The notes under the pieces: model-generated
Database searches by the model: none
The model's input: only the letters and a program-made list of their open reading frames with translations
What the model was told of the DNA's origin: nothing
Assembly (NCBI GenBank): GCA_026315105.1
Contig: CM048746.1
Location: 642,995,398 to 643,059,397 of the forward strand
Origin: Locusta migratoria
Taxonomy: Eukaryota > Arthropoda > Insecta > Orthoptera > Acrididae
Direction of reading: 5' to 3'
Length of the DNA stretch: 64,000 bases
Translations under genes and position numbers: made by a program
Shown: in pieces, positions 41,368 through 51,475 of the stretch
Position numbering within the stretch: position 1 is the first letter of the stretch
How the letters are laid out: each line of letters begins with the position of its first letter

Positions 41368-42356
41368 TAGACTTGCGCATAATAGTTCGCTATCGGGAGC
41401 GCTCACTTTAGTTCGCGGCTCTACCGCGAACTAGATAGTCCGCTCCCAACAACGGCTGAGCGGCGTGGTCTGCGCGTGCAGGTGGAGGGGGAAGTTCCCC
41501 ACCTAGCTGCTTCATGCGCTTGCTTCGTGAGCCGCTAACGATATCACGCAAACCGGAAGAAATAGTTTCTCGCGTTTACGTTTAGAGTTATCTCTATGTT
41601 TTGTCATTATGGAATTTATTAGTCAGATATTGTAGAGTGCAGAATACTTGAAAACAGAGATTTTGTAGGACTGAAGTATGATATCTAGCAGGCAGACGCT
41701 CACCTTGAAATGGCTGTCATCAGCAGAAGGCAAATACGTGTTCTTTTAATTCTGCTGCGCGCCCTCTTGCTACCCGTCGGTCTTCGGAAAAGAATCCAAC
41801 GATCTAAGAAACGAGATTCGTTTGGCATAATAGTTCGCGACCGGTAACGCATGTTTTAGTTCGCGAACGGTAGCCCTCCGTTTAGTTCGCAGCTCGGCCG
41901 CGAAGTAGGTCGCTCTTTTTGGTTCGTCCGCTCTTTTTGGCTTTTGCTACCGCTACTAAAAGAGCTCTTTCTTTTGTTACGACAGGTTTTTTATATAATG
42001 ATCAGTGTTGCTCAAGCGTGTGCTATTACCCGTATTTTGAGCAATTAGACATCAAATACTGAAGCAAATATCACAGTTATTTACACGAATGGGTGAAACA
42101 ATGATATTCAACTACTGTGCATACAAAGTACTCGTAGTGTTTTATTTTTAAAATGGATTTATTTATTTATTTATTTAATAGGTCATTGACGGAACATTAC
42201 CTATAAATCACGCGATGCTGCGCGCTCTCACGTCCTCTCGCTGTTCCTCGTCAGTATTCGGAAAAGGAGCGGACGATCTAAGAGGCGTGGGATCTGAAAA
42301 TTAATTCATGTAGTTCGCCTGTGGGAACTAGTTCGTTCGCGAACTACACAAGACTA
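41368..42356 (-). mobile_element. hAT-like non-autonomous element, copy 2
   Basis: Inverted relative to 17394-18410 and alignable end to end. Ends TAGACTTGCGCATAATAGTT and, complemented, TAGTCTTGTGTAGTTCGCGA. The 8-bp target duplication CACCTCGA / CGCCTCGA (41360-41367, 42357-42364) has one change. Palindromes of the GTTCGCGAAC type recur. No coding capacity. Confidence 0.85.
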
Positions 42357-42784
42357 CGCCTCGATTCTTTAAGGAGCCTACTGGTGGTGCTAATGAGGAG
42401 CGAAACAGGTCGCTAAATAAAATACAGAATAACGGCTGTTGGCGATTCATATTCACTCTCCATTTGGCAACGGCTGCAGTGCAATTATTTGCGGAGGTAG
42501 GCATTGTCATAAAACGAGGTAGGTCCTGTCGGTGTTTTACACAACCGCTTATGAAACCAGCCCCACCTAAAACCCCAACGTCACAATGTCCGCATAGCAA
42601 GAGCGATTTGCCTGTGACTTTTATGGGAATCCCCTTTCATTCGTCAACGCATAGAGTTACTACGCAATGTGTGTTTCTCATGAGAGACCAAATGAAAATC
42701 ACTTCACCGTAATAATGAAGATGACTGACTGCATTCCTTATCAACTGCGAATAACCGTAAAATAAATAAAAAATTAACCTTTAA

Positions 42785-43687
42785 CTAACGTGGTGGGACA
42801 CTAACACGTGATACGGTCAATCTGACCTCTCAGTTTTTAGGTGGGTGTAATGTAAACAATTTGAACACCTTTGAAATTCTCTGTTATGCATATGAAAGAG
42901 CGTTTAATACTAAGTAAATAAACACGAAAATACAATACAATGACATCAAATAATTATTGTTAAACTGGCATTCAGATATGTTTACTGCAGATCTCGTACA
43001 CTAATACAATTATATGTTTTCCATTTGCTAATAATGACAGTAAAGCTTTGATAGATTTTGTATATTTTGTTGAATGAAACAAAAAATGTAACTTTTTTTA
43101 ACTCGAAGAAATACCTCTTGAAAATTCAGAGCCGTTTAAATCACAAGTTTTCACAACAGTCCTTGCAGACGTGATAATATGTCGTTAATCGTAACTCCTG
43201 CGGAAGTCGTGGGTTCTGAGCTCGCTTTTGCATATGTTTCAGCAAGACTACGGGCCAGCTCTTTCAGAAGGACAGGAGCTTCATCTGATCCAATCTTCTG
43301 AACGACATATGCATTTCTCACATTTTATTCGAAGTTTCGGTCTGAAATGTTCACACATAGTCTGCTACTTGCAGCAGATCCTTTACCTGTAAAATTACTC
43401 GGTTCCTCCATGTTTCAAAAGCTTTGAAATGGAAAATATCGAGAATATATGAGGAAAGTAATAGCAGAAAAAATTACACAAACAACGTAGTGAGATCAAA
43501 ATGACCGCGAGGTATTTTCGAAAGGACGTCACTCGTGTTATAGAAGCTCTGGCATAACGTCATACGCTTTGCAGGTAAACAACTAAACTCGAAGCTAACG
43601 CGCAGATGGGCGCCATAATGGGTAGGGAAATTGTTAAATCGCAATTGTTGCCGAAAGCGCGCGGTCAGATAGACCGCACCGCGTTAC
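42785..43687. mobile_element. piggyBac-like non-autonomous element (candidate)
   Basis: TTAA lies at both borders (42781-42784, 43688-43691). Ends CTAACGTGGTGGGAC and, complemented, GTAACGCGGTGCGGTC form imperfect inverted repeats. A subterminal GGTCAATCTGACC / GGTCTATCTGACC palindrome is near each end. TTAA duplication is diagnostic of piggyBac, but the ends are short and imperfect, and no transposase is recognised. Confidence 0.5.
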
Positions 43688-43691
43688 TTAA

Positions 43692-44374
43692 ATGTTTAGT
43701 AGATTTTCGCGAATATTAAACAAGAAGGAGATTTTGAATTTTTGTAACCAGCCGAAAGAAGGAAAGTAATTCCCCCCCCCCCCCCCCAAAAAAAAGGTCT
43801 CCTTCTAAAGAAGTAGACGTGGCAACACTGGACTGCATCTGCCACTTGGGTACTGCGCTGTACCCATTGTTGGCTTGGTGCGCCGTGCAGTGCCATTGTG
43901 ACCGACTGAAATGGCGGTCCCCCAGAAGCAAGTGCGAGGCGTTATGGCGGCGGATAATTGGGCGCTCGCTAAAAGCCCCGCGAGCATTTGTCATGGCGGA
44001 GCAGCTGCCTGATCCGGTCATTAAGCCAGCCACGCGCCTATGTGAAATACAGGCGACTGGGTACTGCGCATGCGCCAACTCGTCTCCCGCCCCGGGGGCC
44101 CTATTCTGTGTCTTTCGACCGTTCGGTTCGGTGGGTTTTTCTCGGTGGTGACGTCAATTTTGGTTCGGTATCGAAAATGGTTATTTTGTAAGCTTTTGCG
44201 GCCTGCTACCGCCCGAAACGGCCACCGAAATTTCGAGCGCTGCACCGAAAGTCGTGGAGGCTTCGAGAAGGCCGATTCGCTCGTTTCGGTGGGCTTGGAT
44301 TGTGAAGATAAATTGTTATTTTAGCAGTGCTGTGTGGTTTTAAATCCTGTTAACGAAAGACCTATTGTTTTTAA
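43692..44374. other. Unassigned; C run and CpG-rich block
   Basis: A C run with adjacent A run is at 43770-43796. 43815-44300 is CpG-rich with overlapping sense and antisense frames and no recognised domain. Confidence 0.35.
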
Positions 44375-45195
44375 GTAAAACAGGGTTGTAGCCTTTCTCC
44401 AACGTTATTCAATTTGTGCAATGAGCAAGCTATAAAGGAAAGCAAGGAGAAATTTGGAGACGAAATTAAAGTTCAGGGTGAAGAAATAAAAACCCTACGG
44501 TCTGTCAGAGGCAGAAAAGGACCTGGAAGAGCAGTTGAACGGAATGGACAGTGTGCTGAAAGGTGCATATAAGATGAACATTAACAAGAGCAAAACAATG
44601 GTGTGCAGACTAAGAAAATCAGGTGATGCTGAAGGAATTAGATTAGGTAACGAAACAATAAAGGAGGTAGATGAGTTTTGTTACTTGGGCAGTAAAATAA
44701 CAGATGGTCGCAGTACAGGGTATATAAAATGCAGAATAGTTATGGGTAGAAAAGCGTTCTTGAAAAAGAGAAATTTGTTAACATCGAATATTAATTTAAG
44801 CCTAAAGAAGTCCTTTCTGAAGGCATTTGTGTGGAGTGTTGCCTTGTTCAGGAGTGAAACATGGACGATAAACAGTGTGGACAGGAAGAGGATAGCGGCT
44901 TTTGAAGTATGGTGTTACAGAAGAATACTGAAGATTATGTGGGTGGATTGCATGGCAAATGAAGAGGTACTGAACAGAATTAGGGAAAAAAGGAAATTCT
45001 GGCATACCTTGGCTAAAACAAGGGATCGATTGGTAGGACACATTCTTAGACATCCAGGAGACCAAGAGATGAATACACTAAGCAGATTCAAACGGATGTG
45101 GGTTGCCGTTCTTATGAGGAGATGAAGAGGCTTGCTCGGGATAGAGTAGGGTGGAGAGCTGCATCAAACCAGTCTCCGGACTGAAGACCACAACA
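44375..45195 (+). pseudogene. RTE-like LINE reverse transcriptase, 3' half
   Basis: Begins KQGCSLSPTLFNLCNEQ-like in broken frame (RT motif B). Motif C with FADD is deleted: TLRS is followed directly by the E-A-E-K-D segment. The main frame then gives AYKMNINKSKTMVCRLRKSG, EVDEFCYLGSKITDGRSTGY, RSETWTINSVDRKRIAAFEV, WCYRRILKIMWVDCMANEEV and HTLAKTRDRLVGHILRHPGD. It ends after a frameshift with RDRVGWRAASNQ and a GAAGACCACAACATCAACAA tail. Loss of the catalytic Asp pair means a dead element. Same family as 13945-14195 and 63949-64000. Confidence 0.85.
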
Positions 45196-45261
45196 TCAAC
45201 AACAGGTATTTTGTGGAGTTTACGGCCTTCACATTCGATTGATTTCTCTTGTAAACAAAGT

Positions 45262-45330
45262 TCTTATGAGGAGATGAAGGGGCTTGCTCAGAATAGGGTA
45301 TTGTGGAGAGCTGCATCAAACCATTATTTA
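45262..45330 (+). mobile_element. RTE-like LINE 3' tail piece
   Basis: TTCTTATGAGGAGATGAAGG, GGCTTGCTCAGAATAGGGTA and GAGAGCTGCATCAAACCA match 45110-45170 closely. It lies in the middle of the Jockey copy in opposite orientation. It is very short. Confidence 0.75.
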
Positions 45331-45643
45331 GAGTCAATTGCCAATTTTTACACCATAGTAATATCTTATTCAAATCGTTCTGCAGTTGGTTTTCATCTTC
45401 AGATGATTTTACTAGACGGTAAAAGACGGCGTCATCTGCAAACAACCCAAGAGAGCTACTTAGATTTTCCCCTAAATCGTTTATGTAAATAAGGAACAGT
45501 AGAGGACCAGTAACACTGTCCTGTGGAACGCCCGATATCACTTCTGTTTTAGTTGATGCCTAACCATCGATTACTATGAACTGTGTCCTCTCTGACAGAC
45601 AATCCCCTATCTAATAGCAAATTTGTGGCGATATACCATAACC

Positions 45644-45850
45644 TCTGGAAGTATTGCTCGTGTGAAAAATACCGAGTAGCACCGTGGTTCGGAACCCACG
45701 TTAAACTGTAGGTCCCCCTATAACTGGCTGGGCAAGTCAGTTCGAAGGTCGGAGGAAGGCAACGGCATACCACCTCCAAACAGGACCGTGCCTAGTAAAG
45801 CACTGTGGTGTTCAAACCAATATTCGGATTGTGGACTGCTTTACCTTTTT
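45644..45850 (+). mobile_element. Short retroposon of unknown family
   Basis: 207 bp bounded by the exact 12-bp duplication TATACCATAACC (45632-45643, 45851-45862) in Jockey sequence. Contains CGTGGTTCGGAACCCACG, GGTCGGAGGAAGGCAACGGC, ATACCACCTCCAAACAGGAC and GCCTAGTAAAGCACTG, and ends in a T-rich tract. A box B-like GGTTCGGAACC suggests pol III ancestry. No coding capacity. Confidence 0.8.
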
Positions 45851-45892
45851 TATACCATAACCACGCAATTTAATTAAAAGCCGTTTGTGAGG

Positions 45893-45952
45893 TACGTAGA
45901 GTAGTCTGGAGAGCTGCATCAAACCAGTTTCCAGGCTGAAGAACAAAACAAC
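45893..45952 (+). mobile_element. RTE-like LINE 3' tail piece
   Basis: AGTAGTCTGGAGAGCTGCAT and CAAACCAGTTTCCAGGCTGA followed by GAACAAAACAACAACA is the third copy in this cluster of the family's last ~60 bp. Confidence 0.75.
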
Positions 45953-46529
45953 AACATTTGAGACAACACATTTATTTTAGTCATGTTGTACGTGACTTAC
46001 CTCGGTGCATCTCGGGTGGTACGGCAAACAGGCGCCGGACAGTGGTGCGGAAGCTTGCACTGGTCGCCGCAGGCCCTTGAGCTTATCACCTGCTCGCCGC
46101 CGCGGCCGGGCGTCGCCGGCGCCTTATCCCCGCACAATCGATACGCGGCGGCCGCGCGTGTTGCCCGCCTCGCAGGCGCTGGCTAGCCGGCCGCCGCCAG
46201 TGGGCGCTATTGGTATTCACCGGCGGCGGCCCACGTGTTTACATTCAATCATCCGCGCCTGGCGCGCTGCCCGCCCTTTCAATAACCGCGGGCTGGCGGC
46301 GGTGCCTCTCGGCGGCTATTTTTCTGGCGCCAGCAAAGCCGCCGCCGGGAATCAATATGTTAATGGCGCCAGCGCGCCGGTTTGTTTAATATTTGCTTCT
46401 CGGCTGCCCGCCGGACGAAAGCTGCCACGTCTCAGGTGCGTCTATGCTCTCGAACAGGGGTCTCCAATATACACGGCCCGCAAAGGGATTTAATCCGACC
46501 CGCGCTGAAGTTAAGCCTCTATATATACA
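45953..46529. other. CpG-rich non-coding block
   Basis: About 46010-46450 is very CpG-rich with homeobox/forkhead-like AT words (TGTTTAC, TTAATGG, GTTTGTTTAATATTT) embedded. No domain is recognised in any frame. Possible regulatory DNA. Confidence 0.35.
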
Positions 46530-46704
46530 TCTACATGGGATACTCTGCAAATCACATTTAAGTACATGGCAGAGGGTTCATCGAACCACCATTATACTAT
46601 TTATTTCTCATTCCATTCTCGAACAGCACGTGGGAAGAAACAACACCTGAATCTCTCAGTTCGAGCTCTGATTTCTCGTATTTTATTCTGATGGTCATTT
46701 CTAC
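46530..46704 (-). mobile_element. Jockey-like LINE 3' end
   Basis: Minus-strand remnant encodes KIREIRARTERFRCCFFP-like residues and REWNEK, then the 3' end with CATGTAGATGTA. It continues the fragment at 46935-47260 after an insertion. Confidence 0.8.
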
Positions 46705-46926
46705 CCCCCCTCCCCCCCCAGGGGGCTCACGGTTCCATCGTGAGTACGTGATTGGCGAGCACGTGGCCCCGAGATAATGCAGTCTTCCTTCCTTCTTTAC
46801 TTCCCGAACTGCATTTCCTTTCCCCTCCCCTCCTTTCCTATCCACACTCCTTCCCCTCCCCACCGGGGGACTGATAACCTCAGTAGTTTAGTCCCCCTAT
46901 CCCAACCAACTAACTCAATCCATGCT
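46705..46926 (+). mobile_element. SINE-like insertion, fourth head type (type G)
   Basis: About 222 bp flanked by ATTTCTAC (46697-46704, 46927-46934) in Jockey sequence. The head is CCCCCCAGGGGGCTCACGGT and GAGTACGTGATTGGCGAGCA, with a C/T-rich middle. The end holds GGGGACTGATAACCTCAGTA and TTTAGTCCCCC, the same stem-loop as in SINE types A-C. No clear tRNA box B. Confidence 0.75.
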
Positions 46927-46934
46927 ATTTCTAC

Positions 46935-47260
46935 CTATGTATGTGGGAGTCAGCAATTTATTTTCGCATTCGGAGGAGAATGTTGACGATTGGAGTTTCG
47001 TAAGTAGCCCACGCCGCAGCTATAAGCGTCGTTGTTGTAATGATTCCCATCCCAGATCCTGTATCATTTCCGTAACGCTGTCTCCCCTGATCGTGACAAT
47101 ACGAAATGAGCTGCCCTTCTTTGGACTCTTTCGATGTCCTCCGTCAAACCCACCTGATAAGGATACCACACTGGGCAGCAATACTCCAAATATGGACGGA
47201 CAAGCGTAATGTATGCGGTTTATTTTGTAGTTTGATGCATCTTTTAACACATTGCATACT
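46935..47260 (-). pseudogene. Jockey-like LINE C-terminal fragment
   Basis: Minus strand encodes YACPSIFGVLLPSVVSLSGG and GSSFRIVTIRGDSVTEMIQD, then LGWESLQQRR, corresponding to the post-RT region seen as NWESLEERR in other copies. Frameshifts separate the blocks. It is continued by 46530-46704. Confidence 0.7.
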
Positions 47261-47270
47261 GCTATGTATG

Positions 47271-48404
47271 TACCTTGACTGTGCAGGTGAACTGGCGATT
47301 TTTATTTAACGTTAATGAATAACTATACCGTAACTACGAGCCAGAAAGGCAAATTTCTAGCATCGTTTGAAACCACATCCTTTACAGATTAGAAAAAAAT
47401 GTAAGTTCATATGTATGCTTGCATCGGTAGAGGTGTACCAGCATTCCAAAAAACATGAGAAACCTTTACATGGAAAACACTTTTACATTTTATAACATGA
47501 TTTCTGGTGTATATAATAAAAATAATTTGGTTCACAGTAGGTTTTTTATTCAATATTTCATGATATAAAAAGATTACATTTATGTTATACATAATTCACT
47601 TGCAGGTGGTAATCCTGGAAGCCCTGAGGAACGCAAAGTCCTACGTTGCAGTCTTTTCACCACCATCTGCTTCCCTTTCTTACCCGCTTGCCAATCGCGT
47701 TCTTCCCGTTGTCGGAGTAAATTTTGCAATACCATGTAGTATTTACTTTGTTAACAGTGTGAGGTACTTTTTCTGGAAAGTTACGACCAAATTTTCTGTC
47801 CAGGCTAGTGCTTGGTGTTGGCTCTACAAATCTAAAGCCTCCACCTTTTTGTACCAAGGGCGAGCTAACGTTTTTCATTATGTACACAAGAGAGATTTTC
47901 TGTTTACTGACGTCTTTGTACAAAATAAAACTATTCACGACAGACATTAAGAAAACATGAAAGAACAGCTTCTTCCACCACTTCATTGTTTTTCGTGCGA
48001 ATGGGTAGTAACTGTACAGCTGATCCACACTATCTACACCAGTCTTGTTCTTATTGTGGTCGATTACAACGTCTTATTTCATTACTGCTGTAATCCCATC
48101 TTTTGAACGTACTGGGACGTCTTTTGTGGTAGCCTGATGTTTTGTAGAAAAGCAGTATACATCACGCTTTTTTTCCACTTCAGAGCTAGAATGGGCCCAT
48201 TCCTCAAAAATATTTCATTTTGCTTCAGTTTCTTTGTTTTGAAGCTTGTTGGTAAGCCTTTTCTGTTATTCACAACAGTGCTGACGGCTAATGTATTTTA
48301 TACAACTGATACACAGAACACATCGACTGTTGTTTCATCTAGTGAACAAAATATGAACTACAGCAGTTATCTTACAGCCGGAAGCCATGTGGTGCGGTGA
48401 AAAA
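47271..48404. other. Unassigned non-coding DNA
   Basis: AT-rich. Overlapping frames of ~120 codons on both strands near 47580-48028 have no recognised motif. Confidence 0.35.
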
Positions 48405-48665
48405 CTCCTTTCAGCGACCGTAAAATCGGCGCCCGTAGGGGATAGTGTTGAATGTGTTAAGGGTTCTGTCAATAAAACGCAGTCTCTGGTTCGCCTTTCC
48501 CACGACATTATCTACGTGTTCTTTCCAGTTTAAGTCTGAAGTAGCAGTAATTCCTAGGTATTTTGTGGTGTTTACGGCCTTCAAGTTTGATTGATTTATC
48601 TTGTAAACAAAGTTTAACGGATTTCTTTTCGTACTCATGTGGAGGACTTGAGCAGTGCACATCTC
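48405..48665 (-). pseudogene. Jockey-like LINE fragment
   Basis: Minus frame: MCTAQVLHMSTKRNPLNFVY, INQSNLKAVNTTKYLGITAT and SDLNWKEHVDNVVGKANQRL, then RTLNTFNTIPYGRRF. This is the region just after RT motif C. The LNFVYKINQSN block matches NFVYKRNQSN in the 45.3 kb copy. Truncated on both sides. Confidence 0.8.
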
Positions 48666-48884
48666 AATTTACGTTCAAAATAGCCTCCACATAAATAAGA
48701 AAGAAACGACTAGGAACGCTGCCTATCAGGCTGTGATTTTTGCGTTCCAGGCTGTGTTTTGCTGCGTTGATCTTGTTAGTTTAGTCGTAGTAGGTATTTT
48801 GTTACTTCATGATTTCAATGTTTGAAATATGTGTATGTTCCTTGTTCAGAGGCTTGTGTAATATGTCGGCTGAAGCGGAGTGTG

Positions 48885-49378
48885 CGATGATACAAAACTT
48901 CCTGGCAGATTAAAATTGTGTGCCGGAACCGGGACTCGAACCTACGACCTTTGCCTTTCGCGGGCAAGCGCTCTACCAACTGAGCTATCCCGACATGACT
49001 CAGGATCTCGCCTCACAACTTTACTTCTGCCAGTACCTCGCCTCCTACTTTATTCTGCCAGGAAGTTTCATATCAGCGCACACTCCGCTGCAGAGTGAAA
49101 AGTTTCATTCTGTAAACATCCCTTAGGCTGTGGCTAAGCCATGTCTTCACCATATCCTTTCTTCCAGTAGTGCTAGTCTTGCATGTTTCGCAGGAGAGCT
49201 TCTGTAGAGTTTGGAAAGTAGGAGGCGAGGTACTGGCGGAAGTGAAGTTGTGAGGCGGTATCGTGAGTCGTGTCGGGATAGCTCAGTCTGTAGAGCGCTT
49301 GCCCGCAAAAGGCAAAAGTCCCAGGTTCGACTGCCGGTTCCGGCACACAATTTTAATCTGCCAGGAAGTTTCACACAT
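48885..49378. repeat. tRNA-like foldback element, copy 2
   Basis: Left tRNA-like unit on the minus strand (48920-48996), right one on the plus strand (49270-49346). Outer arms AACTTCCTGGCAGATTAAAA and its complement, internal arms around GTACTGGCGGAAGTGAAGTT. The centre includes CAGCGCACACTCCGCTGCAG. No target duplication is clear. Copy 1 is at 16229-16894. Confidence 0.85.
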
Positions 49379-49565
49379 CGTATAGTTTTGAAGACCTTGT
49401 TGGTGTTCATTTGTCAAGACGACAGTTTATTAACCATATTTTATTGCACAATCAACTGCAAATGAAGAAGCACGAAAATCAATTTATGAAAGATTACAAC
49501 AATTCAGAGCTGCACGGCTCACCATGCTGAAAGCGTACTGACTGTCCTATTGTACAATCGTGCGT

Positions 49566-49998
49566 CGAACCTAGGGAACAGAAATGGCGGATGCGCATGC
49601 CCGTCTATATCCAGGTGCCCTAGTACAGTGAATGTCGTGTGGCCTCGCATTTAGTTGAGGATTGGTCGGATGAATGTGTCTATTAGAGACGCTGCAGAGT
49701 AACACGTGTCAAGTGAAGGAACAAAAATGGCGGATGCGCATACCTGTCTATATCCAGGTGGCCTAGTACAGTTAATGTCGTGTGGCCTCAGATTTAGTTG
49801 AGCATTGGTCGGATGAATGTGTCTGTTAACGACGCTGCAGAGTAACACATTTCAACCGAAGGAACAAAAATGGCGGATGCGCATGCCCGTCTATATCCAG
49901 GTGCACTAGTACATTGAATGTCGTGTGGCCTCGGATTTAGTTCAGCATTGGTCGGATGAATGTGTCTGTTAGCGACGCTGCAGAGTAACACGTGTCAA
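49566..49998 (+). repeat. Tandem array, 3 units of 143 bp
   Basis: AAATGGCGGATGCGCAT recurs at exact 143-bp steps (GGCGG at 49586, 49729, 49872). Each unit has GTCTATATCCAGGTG, GTCGTGTGGCCTC, TTGGTCGGATGAATGTGTCT and GACGCTGCAGAGTAACAC. Satellite-like; no coding meaning is supported. Confidence 0.95.
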
Positions 49999-50660
49999 TG
50001 TTGTCGCGCCGTGGCTTCCGCGTCACTGCGGTGACATTTCTGTACATAGCGATGCATTGTGTGTGTGTGATGCTAGGCAGCGGCTTTGATTACGACCAGC
50101 AGGCAGCCGCATTCGAGCTCCCACTTTGCATCTTGTAGCATTAATGCGCCCCACTGGTGTGCCGCTCATTCGATTACGTGCTCCGGCACAACACATCGAT
50201 GTCATCCGTCGGAATGAATACAGCGCCGGCAGCACAAATCACTCCCGCAACCTAATAATATCCTCTCCGTACAGAATGAAATCACGTCCGTCGTGCATTA
50301 TATTCCGCAAACGATACTCGGTTTATTTCGTACACCGCGTTTTTCTGTTTGCCTTTTCGGGATACTTACCGCAATTTGCTTATTCTGGAAATTGAAAGAG
50401 CGTGGACGATTAACTTCGCCATTCAGATGTGTTCTGAATCCTGTGTGTTGTGACAGGAATCTCGTTATACCAGTTGTGGAATGGAGACACGATTGCAGAT
50501 TTTTATTCCGATTTAATTCCTGTATTTGCTATTGGCTATTATGTAACGTAGAGTACACATTCCTCATTCTAACACCAGTATCGATATTGCAGTCTAGAGC
50601 GTCTGTAAACGTAGCTCTATTTGAAGGTTCCTGTATTTCTAACGCTTCGTTTGTATCCGA
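49999..50660. other. Unassigned non-coding DNA
   Basis: No gene or repeat recognised. Confidence 0.35.
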
Positions 50661-50661
50661 G

Positions 50662-50757
50662 TGGGGTCGTGCAGTGGTGACACATTGGACTCGTATTCGG
50701 GAGAACAGTATTTCAAATCCACCTACGGCAATCCAGAGTAAGCTTTTCCTTTATTTC
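50662..50757 (+). mobile_element. SINE type V, head only
   Basis: CGAGTGGGGTCGTGCAGTGG, GACACATTGGACTCGTATTC and TTTCAAATCCACCTACGGC are the tRNA-like head of the type V SINE. The body with the GTTTTCCGTGATTTCC block is absent. Confidence 0.7.
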
Positions 50758-50765
50758 CCTATGTT

Positions 50766-51417
50766 CAAAGTCTAAATTTATTAATGGTGTCATACCATTT
50801 ACTGTATGAAACTGTGTATACTGGGTTTTATCAAAGTTCAATGAGAGTCCATTTGTAGAGATCCACTTAATAACTTTCTGAAAGATATCATTTACAATTT
50901 CATCAATTAATTCCTTTTTGTCAGGTGTTATAACTCTACTTGTATCATCAGTAAAAAGTACTAGCTTAGCATCTTCGTCAATGTAGAATGGCAAATCATT
51001 AATATAAATTAAGAACAGCAAAGGACCCAAGACGGAACTTTGTGGGACCCCATTTTTGATAACTCCCCAGTTAGAGGAATTAATTGTTTCATCTGTATCA
51101 TGTGAACTGCTTATTTCAACTTCCTGCACTCTTCCAGTTAAGTATGATTTAAACCATTTGTGCACTGTCCCACTCATACCACAATACTTAAGCTTATCTA
51201 GAAGAATCGCATGATTTACACAATCAAAACCCTTTGAGAGATCAACTGGTGATGTCCGGTTATTCAAAGCATTTAATATTTCACGAGTGAAGGTATATAT
51301 AGCATTTTCAGTTGAAAAACTTTTTTGAAAACCAAATTGACATTTTGTTAGAACTTTATTTTTACTAATATGTGAAGCTACTCGAGAATTGCTGAGTGAG
51401 TTTAATAATTTACTCAC
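50766..51417 (-). pseudogene. Jockey/CR1-like LINE reverse transcriptase fragment
   Basis: The minus frame gives LTKCQFGFQKSFSTENAIYT, PVDLSKGFDCVNHAILLDKL (RT motif A, usual A to G) and KWFKSYLTGRVQEVEI. It continues IKNGVPQSSVLGPLLFLIYI (motif B, G to S), LVLFTDDTSRVIT (motif C, FADD to FTDD) and GLSLNFDKTQYTQF. About 234 codons without a stop, yet three motif substitutions suggest an inactive copy. A different lineage from the 37.4 kb copy. Its upstream side is abutted by the M3 transposon. Confidence 0.88.
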
Positions 51418-51475
51418 ACGTCAGTTGCATGTATGTTTACGGAAATGGAATAATATTGGATACTCCATGTGTATA

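Larger units (their letters stand above)
45196..45895 (-). pseudogene. Jockey-like LINE reverse transcriptase, interrupted
   Basis: Read on the minus strand from 45895: YGISPQICYQIGDCLSERTQ, then MISGVPQDSVTGPLLFLIYI (motif B, G to D change), LGLFADDAVFYRLVKSS (motif C intact), LQNDLNKILLWCKNWQLTLN and NFVYKRNQSNVKAVNSTKYL. Two insertions break it: an RTE-like 3' tail at 45262-45330 and a 207-bp retroposon at 45644-45850. In-frame stops follow the IDG block. Same subfamily as the 48405-48662 copy. Confidence 0.82.

Noticed and set aside
46005..46493. 162-codon open frame in a CpG block
   Set aside because: Arg/Pro/Ala-rich composition artefact; no motif, and an overlapping frame is also open.
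47582..48028. Overlapping ~120-codon frames on both strands
   Set aside because: No domain; mutually antisense frames in AT-rich DNA are likely chance.
49566..49998. CRISPR array
   Set aside because: Three long 143-bp full-unit repeats without spacers, in a eukaryotic genome.
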